Positions 1 to 5,838 of a DNA stretch of 9,860 nucleotides are shown piece by piece (within the stretch, counting starts at the first letter, position 1; each line of letters opens with the position of its first letter). The notes under the pieces are model-generated. The model saw nothing but the letters and a program-made list of their open reading frames with translations. It searched no databases and was not told where the DNA came from. The translations under genes were made by a program, and so were the position numbers. The DNA is from DASTQL01 sp035761805. Lineage in GTDB: Bacteria > Actinomycetota > Actinomycetes > Jiangellales > Jiangellaceae. The DNA is taken from positions 1 to 9,860 of the forward strand of contig DASTQL010000156.1 in the NCBI GenBank assembly GCA_035761805.1. Direction: 5' to 3'.

Positions 1-1
1 G

Positions 2-835
2 GTCGGCCAGCCGCTGTCCAACGCCAAGGCGAAGCAGAGCGGCGCGCTCGCCGCTGGCGCGGCGACGAACGAGAAGGAGCCGGAGCGGGTCGTCGAGTAC
101 CGTCCCACCCGGCACCGGCTGCCGAAGAAGCGCCCGTCGGAGACGGTGTCGTTCTCGGTCGGGGGCGCCAAGGGCTACCTCACCGCGTCGTCCTACCCGG
201 ACGACGGCCTCGGCGAGGTCTTCCTCAAGATGTCGAAGCAGGGCTCGACCCTGGCCGGCGTCATGGACGCCTTCTCGATCGCGATCTCGGTGGGCCTGCA
301 GTACGGCGTGCCGCTGGAGACCTACGTCGGGAAGTTCACGAACATGCGGGTCGAGCCGGCCGGCATGACCGACGACCCGGATGTGCGCATAGCGGCGAGC
401 GTCGTCGACTACATCTTCCGGCGGCTGGCACTGGACCACCTTTCCTTCGACTCGCGCTCGGCGCTCGGCATCCACACCGCCGCCGAGCGGGCGCGCCAGC
501 TGGAGACCGGCGTGTACGAGCCGGTGGACGAGGTCGACGTCGAGACGCTACGGCAGTCGGCGCCGGTGGCCGAGAGGACCGGACAGCGGCCCGTCGAGCA
601 GGAAGCACCGGCGCCGGAGGTCACAGCGCCGGAGGCGACGGCCGAGCCGGCGGCGGGCGGTCCGACCTCAGCGAAGCCCGACGTCGCCGGGGCCCACACC
701 TCCGCCGAGTTGCTCGAGGCCCTGCAGGGGACCAGCACCGACGCGCCGCTGTGCTTCACCTGCGGTACGAAGATGCGACCCGCCGGGTCCTGCTACGTGT
801 GCGAGGGCTGCGGCAGCACCAGCGGCTGCAGCTGA
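2..835 (+). CDS. nrdJ: Vitamin B12-dependent (class II) ribonucleotide reductase, C-terminal part (5' truncated by window edge)
   Basis: The frame is open from base 2 to the TGA at 833-835, giving 277 residues of a protein whose start lies left of the window. Class II reductases make deoxyribonucleotides using adenosylcobalamin as radical source, in the cytoplasm, independently of oxygen. What is visible is the end of the catalytic barrel (GGAKGYLTASSYPDDG near residues 54-69, then KFTNMRVEPAGMTDDPDVR near 111-129), followed by a Pro/Ala/Glu-rich linker (about 175-235). The tail is cysteine-rich: C251, C254, C264, C267, C270 and C276. Its ending GCGSTSGCS is characteristic of NrdJ; in the family this tail combines a metal-binding knuckle with the swinging cysteine pair that re-reduces the active site. 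Family members in actinobacteria are roughly 950 residues, so about the last 30% is here. A strong hairpin follows 10 bases after the stop, so nrdJ appears to end its transcription unit. Identification is secure; the upstream context cannot be seen. Confidence 0.95.
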   Translation, partial: VGQPLSNAKAKQSGALAAGAATNEKEPERVVEYRPTRHRLPKKRPSETVSFSVGGAKGYLTASSYPDDGLGEVFLKMSKQGSTLAGVMDAFSIAISVGLQYGVPLETYVGKFTNMRVEPAGMTDDPDVRIAASVVDYIFRRLALDHLSFDSRSALGIHTAAERARQLETGVYEPVDEVDVETLRQSAPVAERTGQRPVEQEAPAPEVTAPEATAEPAAGGPTSAKPDVAGAHTSAELLEALQGTSTDAPLCFTCGTKMRPAGSCYVCEGCGSTSGCS

Positions 836-845
836 CATCAGGCCC

Positions 846-878
846 CCGCCCCGGTCCCCGCAGAGGGGACCGGGGCGG
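846..878 (+). terminator. Perfect 14-bp hairpin behind nrdJ, probable terminator
   Basis: Bases 846-859 (CCGCCCCGGTCCCC) pair perfectly with 865-878 (GGGGACCGGGGCGG) around a 5-nt loop, GCAGA. The hairpin begins 10 bases after the nrdJ stop. No T-tract follows, which is usual for actinobacterial hairpin terminators. It lies between nrdJ and the oppositely oriented acetyltransferase gene (stop at 914), so it could act on both transcripts. Confidence 0.8.
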
Positions 879-913
879 TGACCTGTGAGGATCCACGAGC
901 GAGAAGCTGCGGG

Positions 914-1441
914 TCATGCCGCCAGCGGCAGCAGCGGCGTCACGCCCTCCACCAGTCCGTCGAGGACCAAGACGCTCGCACCCGGTCCGCCCAGCAGCCG
1001 GCGCACCGCCTCGTTCTCCGGCCGGGCCGTCCACACCAGTGCCGTGATCCCAGCGGCCAGCGCGGCCTCGCGGGCGACCGCCACGAGGGCTCGCCCGACG
1101 CCGCGGCCGTGGTAGCCGTCCACGACCTCGACCGCCACCTCCGCCTCGGCCGCATCGGCACCGGGGCGCGCGTACCGGACGATGCCGACAGCCTTGCCGT
1201 CGACCTCCGCCACCCAGGCGCGGTGCCGAGCGTGCCCGACGTCGGTGAGCAGCCGGATCATCGACGCGGTGAGGCGAGGCGTGCCCACGAGGTACCGGAG
1301 GCGCCGGGACGTGTCGGACATGCCGGCGAAGACCTGGGTCAGGGGACCGGTTTCCCCCGGACCCAGCTCCCGGATCGTCAGTCCTGTGGCACGCCGGCTC
1401 ACCGACCACAGGGCCGGTCGCGGACGGGTGAGTGTGCGCAT
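914..1441 (-). CDS. GNAT-family N-acetyltransferase
   Basis: This encodes 175 residues with a single GNAT fold, the usual length for a one-domain family member. GNAT enzymes move an acetyl group from acetyl-CoA to an amine on a small molecule or protein; the substrate here is not evident. The pyrophosphate-binding motif A is clear: strand VAVEVVDGY, then H111-G-R-G-V-G116-R-A-L. A preceding strand (AWVAEVDGKAVGIVRY, about 75-90) and a later VWTARPENEAVRRLL helix (about 136-150) fit motifs D/A and B. The N-terminal FAGMSDTSRRLRYL segment resembles the FxxLSxxSRxxRF signature of GNAT domains found also in protein-lysine acetyltransferases, but no fused nucleotide-binding or CoA-ligase domain is present. 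The ATG at 1441 is supported by AAGGAG (1448-1453, read on the minus strand) six bases upstream. The gene diverges from the SARP-hydrolase gene, with 154 bp between the starts. Predicted cytoplasmic. Confidence 0.88.
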   Translation of the reverse strand: MRTLTRPRPALWSVSRRATGLTIRELGPGETGPLTQVFAGMSDTSRRLRYLVGTPRLTASMIRLLTDVGHARHRAWVAEVDGKAVGIVRYARPGADAAEAEVAVEVVDGYHGRGVGRALVAVAREAALAAGITALVWTARPENEAVRRLLGGPGASVLVLDGLVEGVTPLLPLAA

Positions 1442-1595
1442 CGGTGGCTCCTTCGTCGCCGAGATGAGCCGACCGTGCGCCCTCGATCCTTCGTCACGCT
1501 GTCATGCGGCTGTCGTACGGGCAGAATCCACGTGAGCGGGGCAGCAGGCACTGGCACCATTCCAGCGACCGGGTAGTCCGAGCCGGGGGGTGAGC

Positions 1596-3233
1596 ATGCG
1601 CTTCGGGGTTCTCGGCCCGATCGTCGTCTGGGACGACCTCGGGGCGAGCCGCGAGCCGAGAGGTCCGCGGCAGCGCTCCCTCCTGGGAGCGCTGCTGGCT
1701 GCCGAGGGGGCCGTCGTCCCGGTGGATCGCCTCGTGGACCTGCTCTGGGGGGGCGAACCGCCGCACAATCCCGCCGCGGCGCTGCAGAGCCAGGTGCACC
1801 GGCTCCGGCAGATGCTTCCGCCCATGTCGGACGGCACCGGGCAGCTGGTGACGCGGCCGCCCGGCTATGCGCTGGTCCTGCCCAGGGACGAGCTCGACGC
1901 CGGCCGCTTCCTCGCCCTCACGACGGAAGCGCAGCAGTGCATCCCCACCGATCCCAGCCTGGCCGTGACGCTGCTGGAGGAGGCGCTCGCGCTCTGGCGC
2001 GGGCCGGCGTACGCCGGGTTGGACGACAATGACCCGGTCCAGCTCCAGGCCATCCGCCTCGAGGAGGCACGGCTGCTCGCCCAGGAGCTGCGTGGCGAGG
2101 CGCTCGTCGGGGCCGGGCGGGCGGCCGAGGCGGTCCCCTTCCTCGAGGCCTTCGTCGCCCGCCACCCGCTGCGTGAGCAGGCACGGGTGACCCTGCTCCG
2201 CGGCCTCTATGCGCTGGGTCGCCACGCCGACGCCCTTGCCGGCTACCAGGCCTACCGCCGGCAGCTGGCCGACGAGCTGGGGCTGGAGCCGGGCGCGGCC
2301 ATGCGGCAGCTGGAGGGTGAGATCCTCCGACACCAGGTGACGACCTCCCGACCCGCCGGAGGAGGGGCATCACCGCAGCCGACCCCACCTCCGTACGGGG
2401 GAGCGGACCGCTCCGGACTGGGCGCCGTGCACGTGCGCTACGTCGACGGCCCGCAGGGGTCCCCCGTCGCCTACGCGACGGCCGGGCAGGGGCCGGTCCT
2501 GGTGTCCCTGCCCGGCTGGATCTCGAGCATCGACGTCGTCTCCGCCGGGCGGGATCCCCGGTCCTCGATCCTGCACAGGCTGACCGCTGACTTCACGGTC
2601 GCCATCTACGACCGCGTGGGCACCGGGTTGAGCCGAGGGCCCGTGTCGGACCACGGCCTGACTGCCAGCGCGGAGGAGCTGGCGACGGTGGTCGGACAGC
2701 TGCCCGGCCCGGTGTCGCTCCTGGCGATGTCCCAGGCCGGCCCGGTGGCCGTGGCCCTCGCTGCCGAGCGCCCGGAGCTGGTCGACCGCATGGTGCTCTT
2801 CGGGACCTACGCGGACGGCCCGTCGACGTTCACCAACGAGGCTGTCCGCACCTCGCTCGTCTCATTGATCCGTGCGCACTGGGGCATGGCGTCGAACCTC
2901 ATGACCGAGCTCTTCCGACCCGAGATGTCGTCCGAGGCGACGAGACACCTGAGCCGGGTGCTCCGGGACAGCGCCGACGCGGAGACGGCGGCCGACTACC
3001 TCCAGGCGGTGTACGAGGCGTCGGTCACCGATCTCCTGCCCCGCGTGACGGCACCGGCACTCGTACTGCACTACCGAAACGATCGGGTCATTCCCTTCGT
3101 CGGCGGGCGACAGCTGGCGTCTGGACTCCCCGACGCACGCTTCATCGCGCTCGACGGGGGCTACCACCTGCCCGATGCCCTCGATCTCGACCGGATCGCC
3201 GAGGAGATCCGGCGTTTCCTGCTGCGGCGCTGA
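1596..3233 (+). CDS. SARP/BTAD-type transcriptional regulator fused to an alpha/beta hydrolase
   Basis: This encodes 545 residues from the ATG at 1596, with a G-run (1585-1590) five bases upstream as ribosome-binding site; a GTG at 1590 would add two residues. Order of domains: an OmpR-type winged helix as in SARP regulators (about 1-95; opening MRFGVLGPIVV, then GPRQRSLLGALLA and the PGYAL wing), a helical bacterial transcriptional activation domain (about 98-245, ending with the hallmark DELGLEPGAAMRQLEGEILR), a Pro/Gly-rich linker (about 250-275), and an alpha/beta hydrolase (about 276-543). In the hydrolase, Ser379 sits in A-M-S-Q-A in place of the usual G-x-S-x-G, with candidate acid Asp496 (RNDRVIP) and base His524 (GGYHLP), so a full triad is plausible. 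The hydrolase resembles modules attached to actinobacterial class III adenylate cyclases such as the Rv1900c type. I infer a one-component regulator that senses, and perhaps hydrolyses, a small ester or lactone. There are no membrane segments. It is convergent with the peptidase gene, 6 bp apart. Its target genes are unknown. Confidence 0.9.
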   Translation: MRFGVLGPIVVWDDLGASREPRGPRQRSLLGALLAAEGAVVPVDRLVDLLWGGEPPHNPAAALQSQVHRLRQMLPPMSDGTGQLVTRPPGYALVLPRDELDAGRFLALTTEAQQCIPTDPSLAVTLLEEALALWRGPAYAGLDDNDPVQLQAIRLEEARLLAQELRGEALVGAGRAAEAVPFLEAFVARHPLREQARVTLLRGLYALGRHADALAGYQAYRRQLADELGLEPGAAMRQLEGEILRHQVTTSRPAGGGASPQPTPPPYGGADRSGLGAVHVRYVDGPQGSPVAYATAGQGPVLVSLPGWISSIDVVSAGRDPRSSILHRLTADFTVAIYDRVGTGLSRGPVSDHGLTASAEELATVVGQLPGPVSLLAMSQAGPVAVALAAERPELVDRMVLFGTYADGPSTFTNEAVRTSLVSLIRAHWGMASNLMTELFRPEMSSEATRHLSRVLRDSADAETAADYLQAVYEASVTDLLPRVTAPALVLHYRNDRVIPFVGGRQLASGLPDARFIALDGGYHLPDALDLDRIAEEIRRFLLRR

Positions 3234-3239
3234 CCGGGC

Positions 3240-5228
3240 TCAGAACGTGCCCACGTCGCCGGGCGGTCGCGTCTCGACCGCCATGCCGCGCAGGCGCAGC
3301 CAGGCGTCGGGCGACGGATCCCGCCCGAGGAAGTCGCGGACCAGGTCGTCGGCGTCACGCGAGCCTCCCGGCTCCAGCACCGCGCGCCGGTAGGCCGCAC
3401 CCACCTCGGCCGAGCGCACCCCGGCGGCGGCGAAGCGGCCGAACAGGTCGTCGCCGATGACCGACGCCCAGAGGTAGCCGTAGTAGCCGGCGTCGTAGCC
3501 GCCGATGATGTGCGCGAAGCCGGCGAGGAAGCAGGTGGCTTCCGGGTACGGGAGGCCGGTGACCTCGTGGGCGGCGCGCATCGCATCGTCGAGGTCCACG
3601 GCGTCGGGCGACGTGTGCAGGCTGAGGTCGAGGCGGCCGAGGAATGCCTGGCGAGCCGTCGACCACCCGATCCCCACGTAGCGGGCGGCGACCAGCTGCT
3701 CCGCGAGCTCGGCCGGCATCGGCTCCCCGGTCGTGTGGTGACGGGCGAAGCCGGCCAGCACCTCCGGGCTCCAGGCCCAGTTCTCCATGATCTGGCTGGG
3801 GGCCTCCACGAAGTCCCACTCCGTCGAGGCACCGCTGAAGCGGGCGTGCTCGGTGCGCCCCAGGGTCATGTGCAGCACGTGCCCGAACTCGTGGAACAGT
3901 GTGACCAGCTCCCGGTGACGCAACAGGCTGGGTCGATCCCCGGAGGGGGCGGTCACGTTGGCCACCATGGCGCTGACCGGCGGCTGGTAGGTCCCGTCGG
4001 CCCGCCGGTGGCCGGGGACGAGGGGCCATGCTGCCGCGTGGCCGTACTTGCCCTCGCGGGGAAAGAGGTCGAGGTAGAAGCTCCCGAGCAGCTCGTTCGA
4101 GGTGGCGTCGTACACCCGGAACAGTCGTACGGAGGGGTGCCAGCCGCCGGCGTCCGGTGCCTCGACGTAGCGGAGCCCCAGCACGCCTCCGGTCACCTCG
4201 AACATGCCGGCCAGCGCGGCGTCGAGCGGGAGGTGCTCGGCGATCCGGTCCTGGTCCACGCCGTACCGCTCACGCTGGAGGGCAGCGTCCGCGTACGGCA
4301 CGTCCCACACCTGCAGGTCGTCCACCCGGGCGACCCGGCGCATGTCGGCGTGCTCGCGCCGCGCGGTCTCCTGGACCGAGGGAAGCAGCCGGTCGTAGAG
4401 GGCCTCGACACGGTCGGGCGTGCCCGCCATCCGTACCTCGATGGCGTAGTGGGTCCAGGTGGGGTAGCCGAGCACGGCGGCGATCCGACGCCGCAGGCGC
4501 AAGGCTTCCTCGAGCAGCGGTCGGTTGGCGTCGACCGCGCGGCTCCAGTGCTTGCGCAGGAGGGCCTCACGAAGCGCGCGGTCGTGCGCCTGCTCGAGGA
4601 ACGGCTGCATCTCCGGGTAGTCGAGGCTGACCCGGTACGTTCCCTCGGTCGCGCCCGGTCGCAAGCGCGCGACGTAGTCGTCGCTCAGGCCGGCCAGTTG
4701 CTCGCGGGTGAGGTCCAGGCCGTCCTCCCAGCGAGCCAGGTTGCGCTGGAACTCGACTCCGATCTCGACCAGTCGGTCCTGGGCGGCTGCGACGTCGTCC
4801 CGGGCCTGGTCGGGCAGTCCGCGGCCCGCCCGGCGCAGGTCGCGCAGCCAATGGTCGAGCAGCCGGCGGCGCTCCGATGTCAGGGCATCGGCTTCCCCGG
4901 TGCGGGCGAAGGCCTCGATCGCGTCGGCCAGGTCGTCCCGGAACGAGAGGCCGACCTCCCACTTGCCCAGCATCGCCTCGGCCTGCTGACCAGCCTCCCG
5001 GACCTCGGCATCGACAGCCACATGGGCGAGGAACCCCGTCCGGCCGGCGGCGATCGCCACGTCGGCGACGGCCGCGTCCAGCGCACCAACCGTGGCGTCG
5101 AAGGTGGGTGGGTGCGCCGCGCCGGCAACCGTGGCGAGGGCGTGCTCGACCGCCTCGAGCGCCTGCTCCGCCTCGCCAGTGAGGGACTCGGCGGTCACGC
5201 CCGCGTAGTCGTACATTCCGGGCAACAC
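3240..5228 (-). CDS. M3-family zinc metallopeptidase (thimet oligopeptidase / oligopeptidase A-like)
   Basis: This encodes 662 residues from the GTG at 5228, close to the usual 650-700 of single-chain M3 oligopeptidases. These enzymes cut short peptides in the cytoplasm inside a closed helical channel; no signal peptide or membrane segment is visible. The zinc site is intact: H446-E-F-G-H450 gives two ligands and the catalytic Glu447, and Glu475 in DFVEAPSQIMENW is the third ligand. GYDAGYYGYLW (578-588) matches the substrate-binding tyrosine loop of the family, and SFYLDLFPREGKYGHAA (about 383-399) the conserved segment before the active site. The start is ambiguous. GTG 5228 overlaps the marR stop by one base (TAGTG), but GGAGGA (5232-5237) lies only 3 nt upstream; TTG 5225 would have ideal 6-nt spacing, and GTG 5243 or ATG 5216 are further options. 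Overlap with marR indicates cotranscription and probable translational coupling, so the marR promoter likely drives it. Its exact peptide substrates cannot be read from sequence. Confidence 0.93.
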   Translation of the reverse strand: MLPGMYDYAGVTAESLTGEAEQALEAVEHALATVAGAAHPPTFDATVGALDAAVADVAIAAGRTGFLAHVAVDAEVREAGQQAEAMLGKWEVGLSFRDDLADAIEAFARTGEADALTSERRRLLDHWLRDLRRAGRGLPDQARDDVAAAQDRLVEIGVEFQRNLARWEDGLDLTREQLAGLSDDYVARLRPGATEGTYRVSLDYPEMQPFLEQAHDRALREALLRKHWSRAVDANRPLLEEALRLRRRIAAVLGYPTWTHYAIEVRMAGTPDRVEALYDRLLPSVQETARREHADMRRVARVDDLQVWDVPYADAALQRERYGVDQDRIAEHLPLDAALAGMFEVTGGVLGLRYVEAPDAGGWHPSVRLFRVYDATSNELLGSFYLDLFPREGKYGHAAAWPLVPGHRRADGTYQPPVSAMVANVTAPSGDRPSLLRHRELVTLFHEFGHVLHMTLGRTEHARFSGASTEWDFVEAPSQIMENWAWSPEVLAGFARHHTTGEPMPAELAEQLVAARYVGIGWSTARQAFLGRLDLSLHTSPDAVDLDDAMRAAHEVTGLPYPEATCFLAGFAHIIGGYDAGYYGYLWASVIGDDLFGRFAAAGVRSAEVGAAYRRAVLEPGGSRDADDLVRDFLGRDPSPDAWLRLRGMAVETRPPGDVGTF

Positions 5229-5752
5229 TAGTCCTCCGACCACGACGACGCGCTCATGCCGCGTCGCCTGTGGACAGCGGAGTCAGCCGCCTCGTTCACG
5301 CCGGCCTCGAGGACTGCCTCGCAGATCTCACCGAGGTGTCGCACCTGCGTCGGGGTCAGCGGGTCGAACAGCACCCTCCGGACGGCTTCGACGTGCCCGG
5401 GCGCGGCAGCGGCCAGTACCTCGTAGCCGGTGTCCGTCAGCACCGCGACGCTGCCCCGACGGTCGGCCGGTGCGGATTCCCGGCGGACCCAGCCCAGCTC
5501 CTCCAGCCGGGAGACGGCGTGGGACACGCGGCTCTGCGACGAGTTGGTCACCGCGGCGAGGTCGTTCATCCGCAGAGACCGTCCCGGCGCCTCGGAGAGC
5601 ATGGCGAGCAACATGTAGTAGGCGTGTGGCATGCCCGCGTCGCGCTGGAGCTGGCGGTCCAGCGCCTGGTCCACCAGCCGCACGATGGCGAGGTAGGCGC
5701 GCCAGGTCGCCTGCTCGTCGTCGTTGAGCCAGCGTGGGGCGGGCGGGGTCAC
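5228..5752 (-). CDS. MarR-family transcriptional regulator
   Basis: This encodes 174 residues from the GTG at 5752. MarR proteins are dimeric winged-helix repressors released by small ligands, often phenolics, or by thiol oxidation. The opening RWLNDDEQATWRAYLAIVRLV helix, then LDRQLQRDAGMPHAYYMLLAML, is typical of a common actinobacterial subgroup. The winged helix spans about 45-115: recognition helix SSQSRVSHAVSRLEELGW (71-88), wing tip A96-D97-R98-R99-G100 with the conserved Asp and Arg. There is a single cysteine (C144), in the dimerisation region, so a two-Cys redox switch is unlikely. Start choice: the frame is open up to a TTG at 5788, but that codon lies inside the operator and has no ribosome-binding site. 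A promoter with TACGAT at 5766-5761 would start transcription at about 5753-5755, which suits leaderless translation from GTG 5752. The gene diverges from the extradiol dioxygenase and precedes the M3 peptidase with a one-base overlap. I infer that it represses itself, the peptidase and the dioxygenase. Confidence 0.9.
   Translation of the reverse strand: MTPPAPRWLNDDEQATWRAYLAIVRLVDQALDRQLQRDAGMPHAYYMLLAMLSEAPGRSLRMNDLAAVTNSSQSRVSHAVSRLEELGWVRRESAPADRRGSVAVLTDTGYEVLAAAAPGHVEAVRRVLFDPLTPTQVRHLGEICEAVLEAGVNEAADSAVHRRRGMSASSWSED
5232..5237 (-). promoter_or_regulatory. Ribosome-binding site of the M3 peptidase, inside the end of marR
   Basis: On the minus strand this reads GGAGGA, within the last codons of marR. 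It is 3 nt from the GTG at 5228 (which shares a base with the marR TAG) and 6 nt from the TTG at 5225. It supports initiation at one of these two codons rather than the upstream in-frame GTG at 5243 or the ATG at 5216. Confidence 0.65.
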
Positions 5753-5760
5753 GGACGTGC

Positions 5761-5788
5761 ATCGTACCCCTCTTGCTTGAACACTCAA
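5761..5788 (-). promoter_or_regulatory. Predicted marR-peptidase promoter (minus strand)
   Basis: Read on the minus strand, TTGAGT (5788-5783) and TACGAT (5766-5761) are separated by 16 nt and match the primary-sigma consensus well at the strongest positions. The predicted start, about seven bases beyond the -10, falls at 5753-5755, directly before the marR GTG at 5752, which implies a leaderless transcript. The -35 is one half of operator 1, so a repressor bound there would block it. Confidence 0.6.
5777..5788. promoter_or_regulatory. Operator 1, palindromic probable MarR site
   Basis: TTGAACACTCAA has 4-bp inverted arms (TTGA/TCAA) around a 4-bp centre. It is the exact reverse complement of operator 2 at 5808-5819, with centres 31 bp apart, about three helical turns. 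It contains the -35 of both divergent promoters, one in each half. Short TTGA-spacer-TCAA palindromes of this kind are common for MarR-family repressors; assignment to the adjacent MarR protein is inference from position. Confidence 0.75.
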
Positions 5789-5805
5789 GAAGATGCGGGT
5801 ACAGT
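5777..5805 (+). promoter_or_regulatory. Predicted promoter of the extradiol dioxygenase gene (plus strand)
   Basis: TTGAAC (5777-5782) and TACAGT (5800-5805) are separated by exactly 17 nt, the optimal primary-sigma spacing. Transcription should begin near 5811-5813, inside operator 2, leaving a leader of about 27 nt that carries the AGGAG (5827-5831) for the ATG at 5839. Confidence 0.65.
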
Positions 5806-5807
5806 TG

Positions 5808-5819
5808 TTGAGTGTTCAA
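5808..5819. promoter_or_regulatory. Operator 2, palindromic probable MarR site
   Basis: TTGAGTGTTCAA is the exact reverse complement of operator 1. With flanking bases it becomes GTTGA-GTGT-TCAAC, which has 5-bp arms. It covers the expected transcription start of the dioxygenase gene, so binding would block promoter clearance or open-complex formation in that direction. Confidence 0.75.
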
Positions 5820-5838
5820 CAACCCGAGGAGCCGGGAG

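Noticed and set aside
1442..1595. Promoters or an operator in the GNAT-SARP intergenic gap, including a CAGAAT at 1522-1527 and an imperfect palindrome around 1510-1525
   Set aside because: The -35 partners are poor, the palindrome has mismatches, and no direct repeats typical of SARP binding were found, so no site is annotated.
1494..2333. Minus-strand open frame of 279 codons opposite the SARP-BTAD region
   Set aside because: It is antisense to well-conserved SARP/BTAD sequence and has no motif of its own.
1596..3233. SARP regulator as a marker of an antibiotic biosynthetic cluster
   Set aside because: No synthase, tailoring or export genes lie in the window; the neighbours are a GNAT enzyme and a peptidase, so a pathway-specific role is not supported.
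3510..5231. Long plus-strand open frame (573 codons) opposite the M3 peptidase gene
   Set aside because: The minus strand carries an intact metallopeptidase with its zinc site. The plus-strand frame has no recognisable domain and is a by-product of high GC and skewed codon use.
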